A DNA stretch of 64,000 bases from NCBI GenBank assembly GCA_946623755.1, contig CAMORK010000003.1, positions 46,223 to 110,222 on the forward strand, given 5' to 3'. Position 1 is the first letter of the stretch; each line of letters starts with the position of its first letter. This DNA comes from an uncultured Butyrivibrio sp. (lineage in GTDB: Bacteria > Bacillota > Clostridia > Lachnospirales > Lachnospiraceae). Shown piece after piece: positions 45,750 through 56,335 of this stretch. The notes below the pieces were generated by a model, which saw only the letters and a list, made by a program, of their open reading frames with translations, did no database searches and was not told the origin of the DNA. The position numbers and the translations under genes are program-made.

Positions 45750-46841
45750 ATGGCAAAGAAAGCTTTGATAACCGGTATCACCGGTCAGGACGGATCCTAT
45801 CTGGCAGAGTTCCTGCTTGAGAAGGGATATGATGTTCACGGAATCATCAGAAGATCTTCCGTTGACTACAGAGAGAGAATTGCTCATCTTGAAGGTAAGC
45901 CAAATTTCCATCTTCACTACGGAGATCTCGGCGATTCCATGAGTATTCTCGGCGTAGTATCAAAGGTTCGTCCCGATGAAATATATAACCTTGCTGCTCA
46001 GTCTCACGTGCAGGTATCCTTCGATTCACCTGAGTTTACGGCAGACGTTGACGCAACAGGTGTACTGAGAGTCCTTGAGGCAGTTCGTCTCTGCGGACTT
46101 GCTCAGACCTGCAGGATCTACCAGGCATCAACATCCGAGCTCTACGGTAAGGTTGAGGAAGTTCCTCAGAATGAGAAGACTCCTTTCCACCCCTACAGCC
46201 CTTATGCTGTTGCCAAGCTCTATGGATTCTGGATCGTAAAAGAATACAGAGAAGCCTACAACATGTTCTGCTGCTCAGGAATTCTTTTTAACCACGAGTC
46301 AGAGCGCAGAGGAGAGACCTTTGTAACACGTAAGATCACTCTGGCAGCTTCAAGAATTGCCCAGGGCAAACAGGATAAGCTTTACCTCGGTAATCTCTCC
46401 AGCCTTCGCGACTGGGGTTATGCAAAAGACTATGTTGAATGCATGTGGCTGATCCTTCAGAACGACAAGCCCGAGGATTTTGTAATCGCTACAGGCGTGC
46501 AGCACTCAGTTCGTGAGTTTGCTACACTTGCCTTCCACTATGCAGGCATCGAGCTTGAATTCAAGGGTGAAGGTGCTGACGAAAAGGGCTACGATAAAGC
46601 TACAGGCAAGGTTCTTGTTGAGGTATCACCTGACTTCTACAGACCTACTGATGTTGTTAACCTCTGGGGAGATCCAACCAAGGCAAAAGAACAGCTTCAC
46701 TGGAATCCACAGTCCACATCCTTCGAAGATCTTGTCAGAATAATGGTAGAGCACGATATGGCCAAGGTTGCTGTTGAGAGAGCCAATGAGCACGTTGAAT
46801 TCAACCTGGCTGAGTTCCTTGAGAAAGGTATAGATAAGTAA
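45750..46841 (+). CDS. gmd: GDP-mannose 4,6-dehydratase
   Basis: [35 protein letters not shown]...[35 protein letters not shown]...[18 protein letters not shown]. Confidence 0.96.
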   Translation: MAKKALITGITGQDGSYLAEFLLEKGYDVHGIIRRSSVDYRERIAHLEGKPNFHLHYGDLGDSMSILGVVSKVRPDEIYNLAAQSHVQVSFDSPEFTADVDATGVLRVLEAVRLCGLAQTCRIYQASTSELYGKVEEVPQNEKTPFHPYSPYAVAKLYGFWIVKEYREAYNMFCCSGILFNHESERRGETFVTRKITLAASRIAQGKQDKLYLGNLSSLRDWGYAKDYVECMWLILQNDKPEDFVIATGVQHSVREFATLAFHYAGIELEFKGEGADEKGYDKATGKVLVEVSPDFYRPTDVVNLWGDPTKAKEQLHWNPQSTSFEDLVRIMVEHDMAKVAVERANEHVEFNLAEFLEKGIDK

Positions 46842-46856
46842 TAGAGGTACAAAACT

Positions 46857-47801
46857 ATGATGGAAAAGAAAGCTAAAATTTATGTAGCCGGCCACAGAGG
46901 AATGGTTGGTTCCGCAATCGTAAGAGAGTTAAAAAAACAGGGCTATGAAAACATCATAACCAGAACTCACAAAGAGCTTGATCTCACCAGACAGGATCAG
47001 GTTGAAAACTTCTTCGCAGAAGAAAGACCCGAGTACGTATTCCTTGCAGCTGCCAAAGTCGGCGGTATCATGGGTAACTCACAGGCCCTTGCTGATTTCA
47101 TGTATGAGAACATGATCCTTGAGATGAACGTCATCAACTCTGCATGGAAAAACGGATGTAAGAAACTTGAGTTTCTCGGTTCATCCTGCATCTACCCCAG
47201 AATGGCACCCCAGCCCATGAAGGAAAGCTGCCTTCTTACTTCAGAGCTCGAGAAGACCAACGAGGCATATGCTCTTGCCAAGATCTCAGGGCTTAAATAC
47301 TGTGAGTATCTCAACAAGCAGTACGGAACAGACTATATATCAGTTATGCCTACAAACCTTTACGGACCGAATGATAACTATCATCCCACACATTCTCACG
47401 TACTTCCTGCTCTTATTCGCCGCTTCCATGAAGCTAAAGAGCAGAACCTTCCGTACGTAACATGTTGGGGCGACGGAAGTCCGCTCAGAGAATTCCTATA
47501 CGTTGATGACCTGGCTAATCTCTGCGTATTCCTTATGAATAACTACAGCGGTAATGAGACAGTTAATGCCGGCACAGGAAAAGAGCTTACTATCAAGCAG
47601 CTTACAGAAAAAGTTGCCAAGGTTGTCGGATATACAGGAGAGATTCGCTGGGATCCCACCAAGCCAAACGGAACACCAAGAAAACTTCTTGATGTATCCA
47701 AGGCAAAAGCGCTTGGATGGACCTATACAACAGAATTGGATGACGGAATCAAACTCGCTTATGAAGACTTCCTGAACAATCCAATAAGAGCCGAAAGATA
47801 A
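46857..47801 (+). CDS. fcl: GDP-L-fucose synthase
   Basis: [40 protein letters not shown]...[15 protein letters not shown]...[17 protein letters not shown]...[29 protein letters not shown]. Confidence 0.96.
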   Translation: MMEKKAKIYVAGHRGMVGSAIVRELKKQGYENIITRTHKELDLTRQDQVENFFAEERPEYVFLAAAKVGGIMGNSQALADFMYENMILEMNVINSAWKNGCKKLEFLGSSCIYPRMAPQPMKESCLLTSELEKTNEAYALAKISGLKYCEYLNKQYGTDYISVMPTNLYGPNDNYHPTHSHVLPALIRRFHEAKEQNLPYVTCWGDGSPLREFLYVDDLANLCVFLMNNYSGNETVNAGTGKELTIKQLTEKVAKVVGYTGEIRWDPTKPNGTPRKLLDVSKAKALGWTYTTELDDGIKLAYEDFLNNPIRAER

Positions 47802-47816
47802 TAATTTAAGCCCATC

Positions 47817-47855
47817 AAAAAGGCCCGCCACTTTCTTAAGTGACGAGCCTTTTTC
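47817..47855. terminator. Bidirectional rho-independent terminator between convergent fcl and CAP-domain gene
   Basis: AAAAAGGCcCGcCACTTtcttAAGTGaCGaGCCTTTTT: long near-perfect stem flanked by A tract and T tract. Confidence 0.9.
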
Positions 47856-47884
47856 TTATTCAAAATACTAAACAGCATTTCAAA

Positions 47885-48322
47885 TCAGTTAAATTCACAT
47901 ACTATGTATGTATCTCCGTTATCTCCCTTATAATATGCTATGCCAACGCTGGTACAATTCTTTTTCATCACGTTTGCTTTATGAGATGGGCTAAGGAGCC
48001 AGGCCAAAACAACATTCTCCGGCTTTTGCTGGTTGTCGTTTACGGCATGCGCAAGATTTTCCGCTTTAGTGGAGCTGGACACCGTATGCCAGGCTTTACC
48101 ATTCGGGCGAACATGAGAAAAACTGGAAGAGCACTCTTCTGCCCTTGTCCTGGCAACTCCTGTCAGAGCCTCATCCAAACTGACCGCACCAAGTCCCTGC
48201 TGAGCCCTTGCATCATTCATAAGCGCAAGGATATCATCCTCTCTGGCCGCCTTTACTGTTATTGGTTGAAACAAAATTCCAAGCACTAATACCAAAAAAA
48301 CTGATAATATCGCTCTCCTCAT
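47885..48322 (-). CDS. Secreted CAP/SCP-domain protein
   Basis: Signal peptide MRRAILSVFLVLVLGILFQPITVKA; MNDARAQQGLGAVSLDEALTGVARTRAEE...FSHVRPNGKAW...WLLSPSHKANVM. Confidence 0.88.
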   Translation of the reverse strand: MRRAILSVFLVLVLGILFQPITVKAAREDDILALMNDARAQQGLGAVSLDEALTGVARTRAEECSSSFSHVRPNGKAWHTVSSSTKAENLAHAVNDNQQKPENVVLAWLLSPSHKANVMKKNCTSVGIAYYKGDNGDTYIVCEFN

Positions 48323-48462
48323 AATGTATCTCCCAGCGCAACTTGTACGCTTTTTCTATATTTATGATACATTATTTCGTCAGAATTAACAGCGAACTAC
48401 AGTCTTTTGTCTGAAAATTTATTATTATTTAATAAGTCGCCAAATAATTCATAGTCTTTTTA

Positions 48463-50298
48463 TCATTGAGCTATGGTCTTAAATCCATCTTTAATTTCCC
48501 CGCCTATAAGTTCAACTTCTCCTGTAATATTATGGGTTGCAGAAGGGAATGGATCATAGCCGACCTGATCTCCGGAAACCGGATAATAAATGGTTTCAGA
48601 GCCCAGCTTAAATGAATCAACTTCGTATGTTCCGTAGTCCTGTTGCCTTACAAGATATTCGGGATTAAAGTGTCTGTTGTCCTCCAGGGCTACAAATGCA
48701 CATTTATAGATAAACCAACCGAGAAATGCAAAGACCAACGCCTTGACCACAATCTCTTTTACATCATCATGGGGCAGCCTGTTATATACGATTATAAATG
48801 TTCTTCCCAGAATAACCGCCGGCAAGAGCCAGACATAAACTACACCGTATCGTATGAGCGGAGCACTTAAGAACCAGAAGGCAAAACAGCATATCAGAGT
48901 TCCGCCTATTGTCAGAAAGTCTGCAAAGCTAAGCATGCTTCTGTGGCTGATCTCAAAGACCTTGGCTCTGCCCAGGCTCTTTAATTTATCAGACTTTTCG
49001 CCGGCAACAGCCATCAGAAAATAAACCAGATAGGCAATGTATATAAGTATTGAAACCAGCGCCAGTATAAGCATTATCTTATTAAGACCTGTTATCCCCG
49101 CAAACCAGTTTGGTACCCACTGTGAAAATGGCGCATTGCCGTATGTCACTACGTCATTATACCCTCTGCCGAATGTTCTTATCTCAAGGGCATCGTAAGC
49201 CGCCAGGCCCTTAGGGATCTCCCAGTAAAATCCAAAGAAATCAAGCGCAGTAACCGGATACAAAAGCCAGCCTGACAAGATAACATTTCTGATCAAAAAC
49301 GGGATTACTATTACAAGCGCAAGACCAACAGAAGTCCAAAAAGCCCTAATCTTCTCTTTGGTCCTGTTATGAAAAAGCTTGTAAATCGGAACAGCGGTAA
49401 GGATCAGCAAAGGTGCTGCAGAGAGCTTTATCGTAATCGCAAATACACCCAAAAGCGCCAGCAGAATGTAAGGCACATAAGACCTCTCATGTTTTACATA
49501 CATATCAAGCCAATGAATGATAATGTAAAAGACAAGACAGGAAAGGAAATAGTCGGATGCAGGCGCCATCATCTCATCATAGATGGTAAAAAGATAATAA
49601 ATAGCAGCCAGCCTTGCAAAATCAGATATTACAAGATGTCCTCTTCTGTACACATTCTTGATATCTACACACTGCCAGGCAAGAAGCAGTGCAAAAAAGC
49701 CTGACATGACATGATAAGACTGTCCCCCAAGAAACCTGAAGCTGTAGAGGGCAGTCAATGCAAAAGCAGAACTGTTATAAGCAAGTCTCACATGTAGATT
49801 GCCCAGTCCCCTTACAATTCCGTATTCCTCTATCCAGCGAATCGCCTGAGCGTGATACAGATCAGAATCATAATGCATTATTCCATGGGATGCCCCATAG
49901 GCCATGATAAGAAAAACTGCGAGATAAACATAGATGTTGGCACCGGCTCTTAATTTCCCGTGCATGCTAAGGAGCTCATCATATAGCTCATCGCGGTAAA
50001 AGACCGCAACCAGCAGGCTTACGATTACTAAAACGATATTGGCACCAACGGAGACTTTGGAAAATAAGCTGACAATCTGTGCAAATACAGTTACAAGTAC
50101 AATACCTGTAACGATATAGCTTTCTCTGAACCTGAAATCATACTTTCTGCCTTCCCCGGAATGCTTTTTGCCTTTTTTTGAGCGCATACCGGGAAGATTA
50201 ACCAAAGACATCAGAAAGCCATAACCAATCAGATATGTTGTAGCAATGACATATAACCAGATAAAAAGCACTGTCAGCATAGCTTTAAATGCCCCCAA
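48463..50298 (-). CDS. Polytopic membrane protein, GT-C-like
   Basis: About 12 TM; loop GIMHYDSDLYHAQAIRWIEEYGIVRGLGNLHVRLAYNSSAFALTALYS, as in LIC_10190-type membrane proteins. Confidence 0.6.
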   Translation of the reverse strand: MGAFKAMLTVLFIWLYVIATTYLIGYGFLMSLVNLPGMRSKKGKKHSGEGRKYDFRFRESYIVTGIVLVTVFAQIVSLFSKVSVGANIVLVIVSLLVAVFYRDELYDELLSMHGKLRAGANIYVYLAVFLIMAYGASHGIMHYDSDLYHAQAIRWIEEYGIVRGLGNLHVRLAYNSSAFALTALYSFRFLGGQSYHVMSGFFALLLAWQCVDIKNVYRRGHLVISDFARLAAIYYLFTIYDEMMAPASDYFLSCLVFYIIIHWLDMYVKHERSYVPYILLALLGVFAITIKLSAAPLLILTAVPIYKLFHNRTKEKIRAFWTSVGLALVIVIPFLIRNVILSGWLLYPVTALDFFGFYWEIPKGLAAYDALEIRTFGRGYNDVVTYGNAPFSQWVPNWFAGITGLNKIMLILALVSILIYIAYLVYFLMAVAGEKSDKLKSLGRAKVFEISHRSMLSFADFLTIGGTLICCFAFWFLSAPLIRYGVVYVWLLPAVILGRTFIIVYNRLPHDDVKEIVVKALVFAFLGWFIYKCAFVALEDNRHFNPEYLVRQQDYGTYEVDSFKLGSETIYYPVSGDQVGYDPFPSATHNITGEVELIGGEIKDGFKTIAQ

Positions 50299-50310
50299 TA
50301 GGAAGAATAA

Positions 50311-50766
50311 TTAAATACTGCAAACAACAAAACCCACTACGATACCTAAAAGTGCACCAAAGAAAACCTGTGTTGGCGAATGTCCAACAAACTCCTTTAG
50401 CTTTTCTTCAGGTGAAATATCGCTATCCATCTGCACAAACCAATCCATCATGTTATTGATGACCTTGGCCTGCTTGCCGGTTTCACGGCGCACGCCCATG
50501 GCATCATGCATCACTATAAGTGCAAGAATAGCTGTGACCGCAAACTCAAAGGTGTCAGATCCAAAGTAAAACGCTGTAGATGTCACCATAGCCATGACAG
50601 TAGCTGAATGCGAGCTTGGCATTCCTCCGTCTCCCAAAAGTCTCTCGGGATTGAAGCTTTTATTTACAGCAACATATATAATGGTCTTCAAAACCTGTGC
50701 AACCAGCCAACCGCAAAACGCAGCCAGAAGTATTCTGTTGCTCAGGACTCCATCTATAAAATTCAT
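50311..50766 (-). CDS. Divergent PAP2 family membrane protein (DUF212)
   Basis: GDGGMPSSHSATVMAMVTSTAF...VMHDAMGVRRETGKQAKVIN...EFVGHSPTQVFFGALLGI. Confidence 0.9.
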   Translation of the reverse strand: MNFIDGVLSNRILLAAFCGWLVAQVLKTIIYVAVNKSFNPERLLGDGGMPSSHSATVMAMVTSTAFYFGSDTFEFAVTAILALIVMHDAMGVRRETGKQAKVINNMMDWFVQMDSDISPEEKLKEFVGHSPTQVFFGALLGIVVGFVVCSI

Positions 50767-51647
50767 CCAAGGATCTCCTTAAGGTACTCTTCTATTGCAT
50801 AGTGCCAATCAGCGAACATAAAGTCAGATGTCAGCTTGAACATATAGTTCTCAAGAATGCTGTAGGCCGGTCTTGGAGCTGCCTGAGGATTCTTGGCTGT
50901 ATATTCCTCTGTAGTAACGTGATTGACTCTTGTTGATTTGCCGGCGAGTCTGAAAATCTCTTCTGTGAAATCCGCCCAGTTAGTGTCACCTTCGCATGTG
51001 CCGTGGAACACACCGTAATTCTCTGTTCCGAGAAGGAAGTGTATAGCCTTTGCAAGTTCAGTTGTGCTGGTAGGTGTACCGAGCTGATCCTTAACAACAC
51101 TCACTTCATCATACTTCTCAGAAAGACCAAGCATTGTCTTTACAAAGTTCTTGCCATCGCCGTAGAGCCATGCTGTTCTGATTATAAAGAAGTCTTTTGC
51201 AAACTGCCTTACCATCTCTTCTCCGGCCAGTTTAGTCTTGCCGTATACACTGACAGGACCTGTTTTATCAAATTCAATATATGGTCTGGTACCGTTTCCC
51301 TCAAAAACATAATCAGTTGAAACATGAACAAGTTTAGCACCAACTTCAGTAGCTGCTATAGCAAGGTTTCTGGGACCTATGGCATTGATCTTGTAAGAAA
51401 GATCAATATCACTTTCCTGCTTGTCAACAGCAGTATAAGCAGCACAATTGATGATGGCAGAAGCCTTGGTCTTTCTGGCAAGATCAACTACCGCATCGAC
51501 ATTGGTGATATCAAGAGGTATTATTCCTTCTCCCTGGAATACATCTGTGTTGATAAGCTCATATTTATCCCCGGGGAGTTCCTTGTTTATTGCTCTTCCA
51601 AGCTGTCCATTGCATCCTGTTACTATGATTTTTTCCATTTTTAGCAC
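50763..51647 (-). CDS. rfbD: dTDP-4-dehydrorhamnose reductase
   Basis: KIIVTGCNGQLGRAINKEL...INCAAYTAVDKQESD...VHVSTDYVFEGNGTRPYIEFDKTGPVSVYGKTKLAGEE. Confidence 0.93.
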   Translation of the reverse strand: MLKMEKIIVTGCNGQLGRAINKELPGDKYELINTDVFQGEGIIPLDITNVDAVVDLARKTKASAIINCAAYTAVDKQESDIDLSYKINAIGPRNLAIAATEVGAKLVHVSTDYVFEGNGTRPYIEFDKTGPVSVYGKTKLAGEEMVRQFAKDFFIIRTAWLYGDGKNFVKTMLGLSEKYDEVSVVKDQLGTPTSTTELAKAIHFLLGTENYGVFHGTCEGDTNWADFTEEIFRLAGKSTRVNHVTTEEYTAKNPQAAPRPAYSILENYMFKLTSDFMFADWHYAIEEYLKEILG

Positions 51648-51676
51648 CCTTTCACCTTTTTCTAACGAAACACGTA

Positions 51677-51700
51677 GCGGACGACATCCCTGCCGTCCGC
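51677..51700 (-). terminator. Strong GC hairpin downstream of the DUF3048 gene; terminator or attenuator candidate
   Basis: GCGGACGacatccctgcCGTCCGC, perfect 7-bp stem, but no good T tract. Confidence 0.4.
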
Positions 51701-51727
51701 CTATTATCCATTACGTTTAAACAGATA

Positions 51728-52909
51728 TCAGTCTGCGTACTCTACACCATTGACCTTGAACTTAGAGAATGACTTTCCATTAAGCTGAATGACAAAGATC
51801 ATTGTTCTACCGGTGTTAAATGTAACTTCTTCACCATTGTCATCATAATATGTTGTAGGAGCATAGTCAGCTGTCTTCTCCCATGTGACATGGATCATCT
51901 TGCCCTTTGTGATGAAGTAACCATCATTAGTTGTGTCATGCATCTGATATGCAAGATAACCGTTATCATCACGGGTCTCGTGATATGTCCTCTGGATTAC
52001 GATATTGGCAAATGAAAGCTGCTCGTTTGTAAGAGCATCCTTCTGTGCTGATCCGTAAAGTGTCTTGAGATAAACGCCCTTCTCTTCATCATATGTAAGA
52101 GCTGACTTGGTTACCGGGAAACAACCGGCCATATCGATCTCTGTTGCCTCTACTGCATCCGAATAATTCTCAAGAGTGTTGGGATTAGAATATCCTGCAA
52201 ACTTGAAGTGTGGCTCACCCTCAAAAGAATCTCTGTGCTCAAGTGAAAAACCGGCCTTGCTGATAGCGCTTGATACATGAGATCCGTCTGTGTAAGCTGT
52301 GTGCTCTGATGTACTTCCCTCTGGAACTCTGAAGAATGCACCGTAATCAGAACCCATTACACCACCGACACCATTTAAATTATCTACATCTGAACGTGTA
52401 AGAATAGACTTAACATAGAGCTCAGGTCCGCCGTAGTGAACAATCACAGGATCATACTCAAGAGCCGCATATACAAAGTAATCACGGATACTACGGATAT
52501 TACCGATGCGCTCAAGATTCTCCCAGTCCTCAACAATACCCATCTGACGGCTCATGCTGCCCTCTTCCATGATCTCATAGAAAACAGCTACATTGCTAAG
52601 TCCGTACTGTGGCTGAGCCTCCTTATTGATAGGATACATAACAGCGAGAGGTCTTGTAGTATTTATCTTTTCATCAACCCACTGATTAGTAAAATAACTT
52701 CTTACCATTCCTTCTGCTGGAGGAGCATCCTCATCGACAGCTTCTTCCTCAGAACTTGCTTCTGTTGCTGCAGGTGTTTCCTCCTGAACATCTTCAAGTT
52801 TCTCGATGCTGAGTCCGACAACAGCCTCATCGCTGGATTTTCCGCAACCAAAGAGCATTGTTACAGCCAGTCCCGCAACCAATGCAGCTTTAAACTTTTT
52901 CATTCCCAA
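51728..52909 (-). CDS. DUF3048 (YerB-like) lipoprotein
   Basis: Lipobox AVTMLFGCG; RPLAVMYPINKEAQPQYGLSNVAVFYEIMEEGSMSRQMGI...RIGNIRSIRDYFVYAALEYDPVIVHYGG. Confidence 0.88.
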   Translation of the reverse strand: MGMKKFKAALVAGLAVTMLFGCGKSSDEAVVGLSIEKLEDVQEETPAATEASSEEEAVDEDAPPAEGMVRSYFTNQWVDEKINTTRPLAVMYPINKEAQPQYGLSNVAVFYEIMEEGSMSRQMGIVEDWENLERIGNIRSIRDYFVYAALEYDPVIVHYGGPELYVKSILTRSDVDNLNGVGGVMGSDYGAFFRVPEGSTSEHTAYTDGSHVSSAISKAGFSLEHRDSFEGEPHFKFAGYSNPNTLENYSDAVEATEIDMAGCFPVTKSALTYDEEKGVYLKTLYGSAQKDALTNEQLSFANIVIQRTYHETRDDNGYLAYQMHDTTNDGYFITKGKMIHVTWEKTADYAPTTYYDDNGEEVTFNTGRTMIFVIQLNGKSFSKFKVNGVEYAD

Positions 52910-52956
52910 AACTTCCTCTCTAATTTTTTAACCAATTGATTTTAACATAAGATGGT

Positions 52957-53220
52957 TTACTCGCCAAGTCCCGTTTCTATAGCCTCAATCAGCGCATTCA
53001 TGGCTTCTTCTTCATCCGGTCCCTCGCACTTAAACTCGAGTTCATCACCACATTTGATACATGCCCCAAGTACACTGAGTACACTTTTGGCATTGGCTAC
53101 ATTATCGCCATAATTAAAAGTAATATGTGATTTATAATTCATCGCCACTTTGCAAAGATTGCCGGCAGGACGAAGATGTAATCCTGTAGGATTAGTAATG
53201 ACAACTTTTTTCGTTACCAC
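52957..53220 (-). CDS. HPr-family phosphocarrier protein
   Basis: VTKKVVITNPTGLHLRPAGNLCKVA...AKSVLSVLGACIKCGDELEFKCEGPDEEEAMNALIEAI. Confidence 0.9.
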   Translation of the reverse strand: MVTKKVVITNPTGLHLRPAGNLCKVAMNYKSHITFNYGDNVANAKSVLSVLGACIKCGDELEFKCEGPDEEEAMNALIEAIETGLGE

Positions 53221-53236
53221 TATGCTTAACCTCCTC

Positions 53237-54511
53237 TTAGTTCTCCTCTACAGTCACATAAACGCTTACAGTTCCCTTGGCGGTTACACCATCGGGAAGG
53301 ATCCAGTTCACGTCTGCGCTATAGTTTCCGGCCTTAAGTTCCGTAAGGTCGTTGGCAGCAAGAATATCCTCTATGTTTACACTGCCTTCGAGAGAATTCT
53401 CTGAAACACCGTTAAGGGTACTCGGCAGTCCCTGCAGTGTCAGCGATACAGTCTCATACTCGGTATTGTCCACATAGACATTGAATCCTGCGGGATCTCC
53501 ATTAATGGTTATCCTAGATACGTTCACATCATAGGTTCTGGTATCAATAGCCGACACATGTACAACCACGGAAACAGATCCGCTGAAATCCTCATCTGCA
53601 AGAGTAACTCCTGAAGGCAGATACTGTGCCAGATTGTATGTGTATGTGAGATTACCGGTAAGACCTTCAACAGTTATGTTCGGATCATCTACCCTGATCT
53701 CATTGATCGAAGCAATAGTATTGCTTCTGCCTGCGATCTGTACTGTATCCGGAGTACTTTCGACTTCTCCGGTGAATATATATCCTCCGGCCGGATTTCC
53801 GCCCACTGAATATGTGATCGGGACATACTTGGTCTCATAAATGACCACATTGACCCTTACTGTCTTGATGTTCATAGAGATGAGCGATGAATCCACCACT
53901 TCACCCTCTGCATCCAAAAGCATGATATCCGCATCGGTTCCGATATTGGAAGTAAATCCGGTAACATCAACATCGACTGTCGCGGATGCAACCTGATTAA
54001 CCACCGATTCAGGTCCGCTTATTCTGACCATATTCTGTTCGGTTGTCACATCTCCGATAACGTAACCGTCTGCCAGCGATCCTGATGTGGTAGCTCCCAG
54101 AGCAAGAGATTTGGATGCTTTTCTCTCAACGCTGAGCTTGACCATATCTGAGCTGGTGTCTATCTTCTCAATCTTGTCAAAGTACTTGTTGGTCTTAACA
54201 TCCACGCTTACAGTGTTAAGACTGGAAAGTTCCTGCAAGTCAGCCGTTGCAATGACATTGTTCTGGCTGAGAGAATCTATGATGGATCTGGGCGCGTAGA
54301 TTGTCACGCTGCTGATAGTATCGCTGCCATCAAGGATTGTGTACACCTGCCCCTGATCGGTAATAAGATTTGTATTCTTGAGCGTTACCGGTATATTGGT
54401 ATATCTCACCGATGTAATAGGGTCATTTATATTAGTTACAAGAAACCATACAACTATCGCAAATATAAGCGAAGCTAGCTTAAGTCCCCAGTTGGCCGTC
54501 AGTCGTTTCAT
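53237..54511 (-). CDS. YbbR-domain protein (CdaR-like)
   Basis: N-terminal TM NWGLKLASLIFAIVVWFLVTNINDP; repeated YbbR-like blocks; adjacent to cdaA. Confidence 0.92.
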   Translation of the reverse strand: MKRLTANWGLKLASLIFAIVVWFLVTNINDPITSVRYTNIPVTLKNTNLITDQGQVYTILDGSDTISSVTIYAPRSIIDSLSQNNVIATADLQELSSLNTVSVDVKTNKYFDKIEKIDTSSDMVKLSVERKASKSLALGATTSGSLADGYVIGDVTTEQNMVRISGPESVVNQVASATVDVDVTGFTSNIGTDADIMLLDAEGEVVDSSLISMNIKTVRVNVVIYETKYVPITYSVGGNPAGGYIFTGEVESTPDTVQIAGRSNTIASINEIRVDDPNITVEGLTGNLTYTYNLAQYLPSGVTLADEDFSGSVSVVVHVSAIDTRTYDVNVSRITINGDPAGFNVYVDNTEYETVSLTLQGLPSTLNGVSENSLEGSVNIEDILAANDLTELKAGNYSADVNWILPDGVTAKGTVSVYVTVEEN

Positions 54512-55386
54512 TTTCTCACCTTGGCCTTTCTGGCGAGGTACCTGATAGGTGCTTCTTCTTCATGCTTATCCTGAAGCACTCTCAGTCTCTCCCTAAGTCT
54601 GTCGCTGTCAAGAGCTCTTTCAAGCTCACCTTCATAAGCAACGCTTATCTTACCCGTTTCCTCAGATACGATGATTACAAAGCAGTCTGTCGCTTCTGAC
54701 ACACCGATACCTGCACGATGTCTTGTACCGAGCTCCTTGCCGATACCCATGTTGTCGGAAAGAGGAAGATAGCAGGTAGCTGAAGTTATCCTGTCCCCCC
54801 TGATAATCACAGCCCCATCATGAAGCGGTGTGTTGTGTTCAAAAATATTGATAAGCAGCTGGCTTGTTACTATGCCGTCTACATCAATTCCGGTTCTTTC
54901 ATACTCTGTAAGAGGGTGATTCTGTTCAATAACTATGAGGGCTCCGGTCCTTACCTTGGCCATCTCAACACATGCCCTTGTTATCTCATTGAGGGTCTTG
55001 TCCGAAAATCTGCCCGAACTCTTCATATCGCCCAGAGACAGGACATTGGAAAAGAAATTTTTCCTTCCCAGTTCTTCAAGAGCCTTTCTGAGCTCCGGCT
55101 GCAGTATTACCACAATGGCAATAATAGCGATACTGAATACCCTCTCAACAATCCACAGGATTGTTGACATATTTAAAAGCGCGCACAACAAAATAAACAC
55201 AAGAATAACTATGACCCCCTTTAAAAGAGACCATAGTCTTGTATTCTTCGCCCATACCAGGATGTGATATACCAGAAAAGCAATGATAAAGACTTCCAGG
55301 ATATCAGAAAACCTGACAGTCGGCATGTGAAGGCTTGTTCTGTTGAAGTCAAAAAGAAAATCTATCTGATCCATGACATTCCCCAA
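54508..55386 (-). CDS. cdaA: Diadenylate cyclase CdaA
   Basis: Three N-terminal TM; FEHNTPLHDGAVIIRGDRITSATCYLPLS...ELGTRHRAGIGVSEATDCFVIIVSEETGKISVAYEGEL (DGA and RHR motifs). Confidence 0.95.
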   Translation of the reverse strand: MGNVMDQIDFLFDFNRTSLHMPTVRFSDILEVFIIAFLVYHILVWAKNTRLWSLLKGVIVILVFILLCALLNMSTILWIVERVFSIAIIAIVVILQPELRKALEELGRKNFFSNVLSLGDMKSSGRFSDKTLNEITRACVEMAKVRTGALIVIEQNHPLTEYERTGIDVDGIVTSQLLINIFEHNTPLHDGAVIIRGDRITSATCYLPLSDNMGIGKELGTRHRAGIGVSEATDCFVIIVSEETGKISVAYEGELERALDSDRLRERLRVLQDKHEEEAPIRYLARKAKVRK

Positions 55387-55389
55387 AAA

Positions 55390-56334
55390 CTAATCTCTGT
55401 GCTGCTCCCTCGTACGGTTAATCTTTTTTACCTTCCTCTCGGGTGTTGCTACGGTTACCTTAGGCACCGCCTTAACATAATAGTAATACTCGTCATCTTC
55501 GAACTGGACTTTCTCGGTCCTGCTGTAGTCCAGATTAAATGCAAAAAACTCAAGCACCAGCATAAGCAGTGCAGAGATAATTGTTCCGATGATAACCCCC
55601 GGAATTGATATCTGTGTATCAGTCACAATATCTCCGATAAGGGTAAATATGATAAGACCGATCGATCCGACAGCTATGGCTATTTTCCAACAGTTATCCA
55701 CTGAAGATCTCCTGATGATATAAACAAGCACAAGAGCTATCGCAAATGCTGCTATCATAACTATCATCTCTTTGTTGCCAACTATTCCGCTTACGATATT
55801 CGAAAACTCATTGGCTGCCTCCTCAACACCCTCGCTTCCAAAGCTTGTGGCGTTTGATGAGAAATATGAGATCATATATGAGATCACAAGTCCAAATGAA
55901 ACGGATACTATCGATGCCGGTGTTCCCAAAAGTCCCATAGCAAGCGGCATTACATATGGTATATGCATGAAGAAAAGAACAGGTGTCAGAAGAACCGCCA
56001 AAGTATCCTTAGGTGAAAATCTGAAGTATAAAAGAAACATCAGAAGAAATATCACCAGTGCAATAAGCGCACACTCTACCCCGAGGGAATACAGGTGTCC
56101 GATCACAAATGCCGCTGCAATAAACACAATAAAATTGGCAGGAAGAATAGCGCACAAAAGTGAAGCCATCATCACAATTGCAATGTTGGTAAGCGCATCC
56201 ATATAACCAAGCTTATTGTTGATGACCATTATAGATACAAGCGCCAGCAGAAACTTCCAGATGTAAGTGAGGTAGGTTTCATACTTGATATAAAAGCGCT
56301 TTATATACTGTTTGAATTCCAAAAGTGATGTCAT
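55390..56334 (-). CDS. Polytopic membrane protein of unknown function
   Basis: 314 aa, about 9-10 hydrophobic segments, charged C-terminal tail; 3-bp gap to cdaA. Confidence 0.7.
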   Translation of the reverse strand: MTSLLEFKQYIKRFYIKYETYLTYIWKFLLALVSIMVINNKLGYMDALTNIAIVMMASLLCAILPANFIVFIAAAFVIGHLYSLGVECALIALVIFLLMFLLYFRFSPKDTLAVLLTPVLFFMHIPYVMPLAMGLLGTPASIVSVSFGLVISYMISYFSSNATSFGSEGVEEAANEFSNIVSGIVGNKEMIVMIAAFAIALVLVYIIRRSSVDNCWKIAIAVGSIGLIIFTLIGDIVTDTQISIPGVIIGTIISALLMLVLEFFAFNLDYSRTEKVQFEDDEYYYYVKAVPKVTVATPERKVKKINRTREQHRD

Positions 56335-56335
56335 G

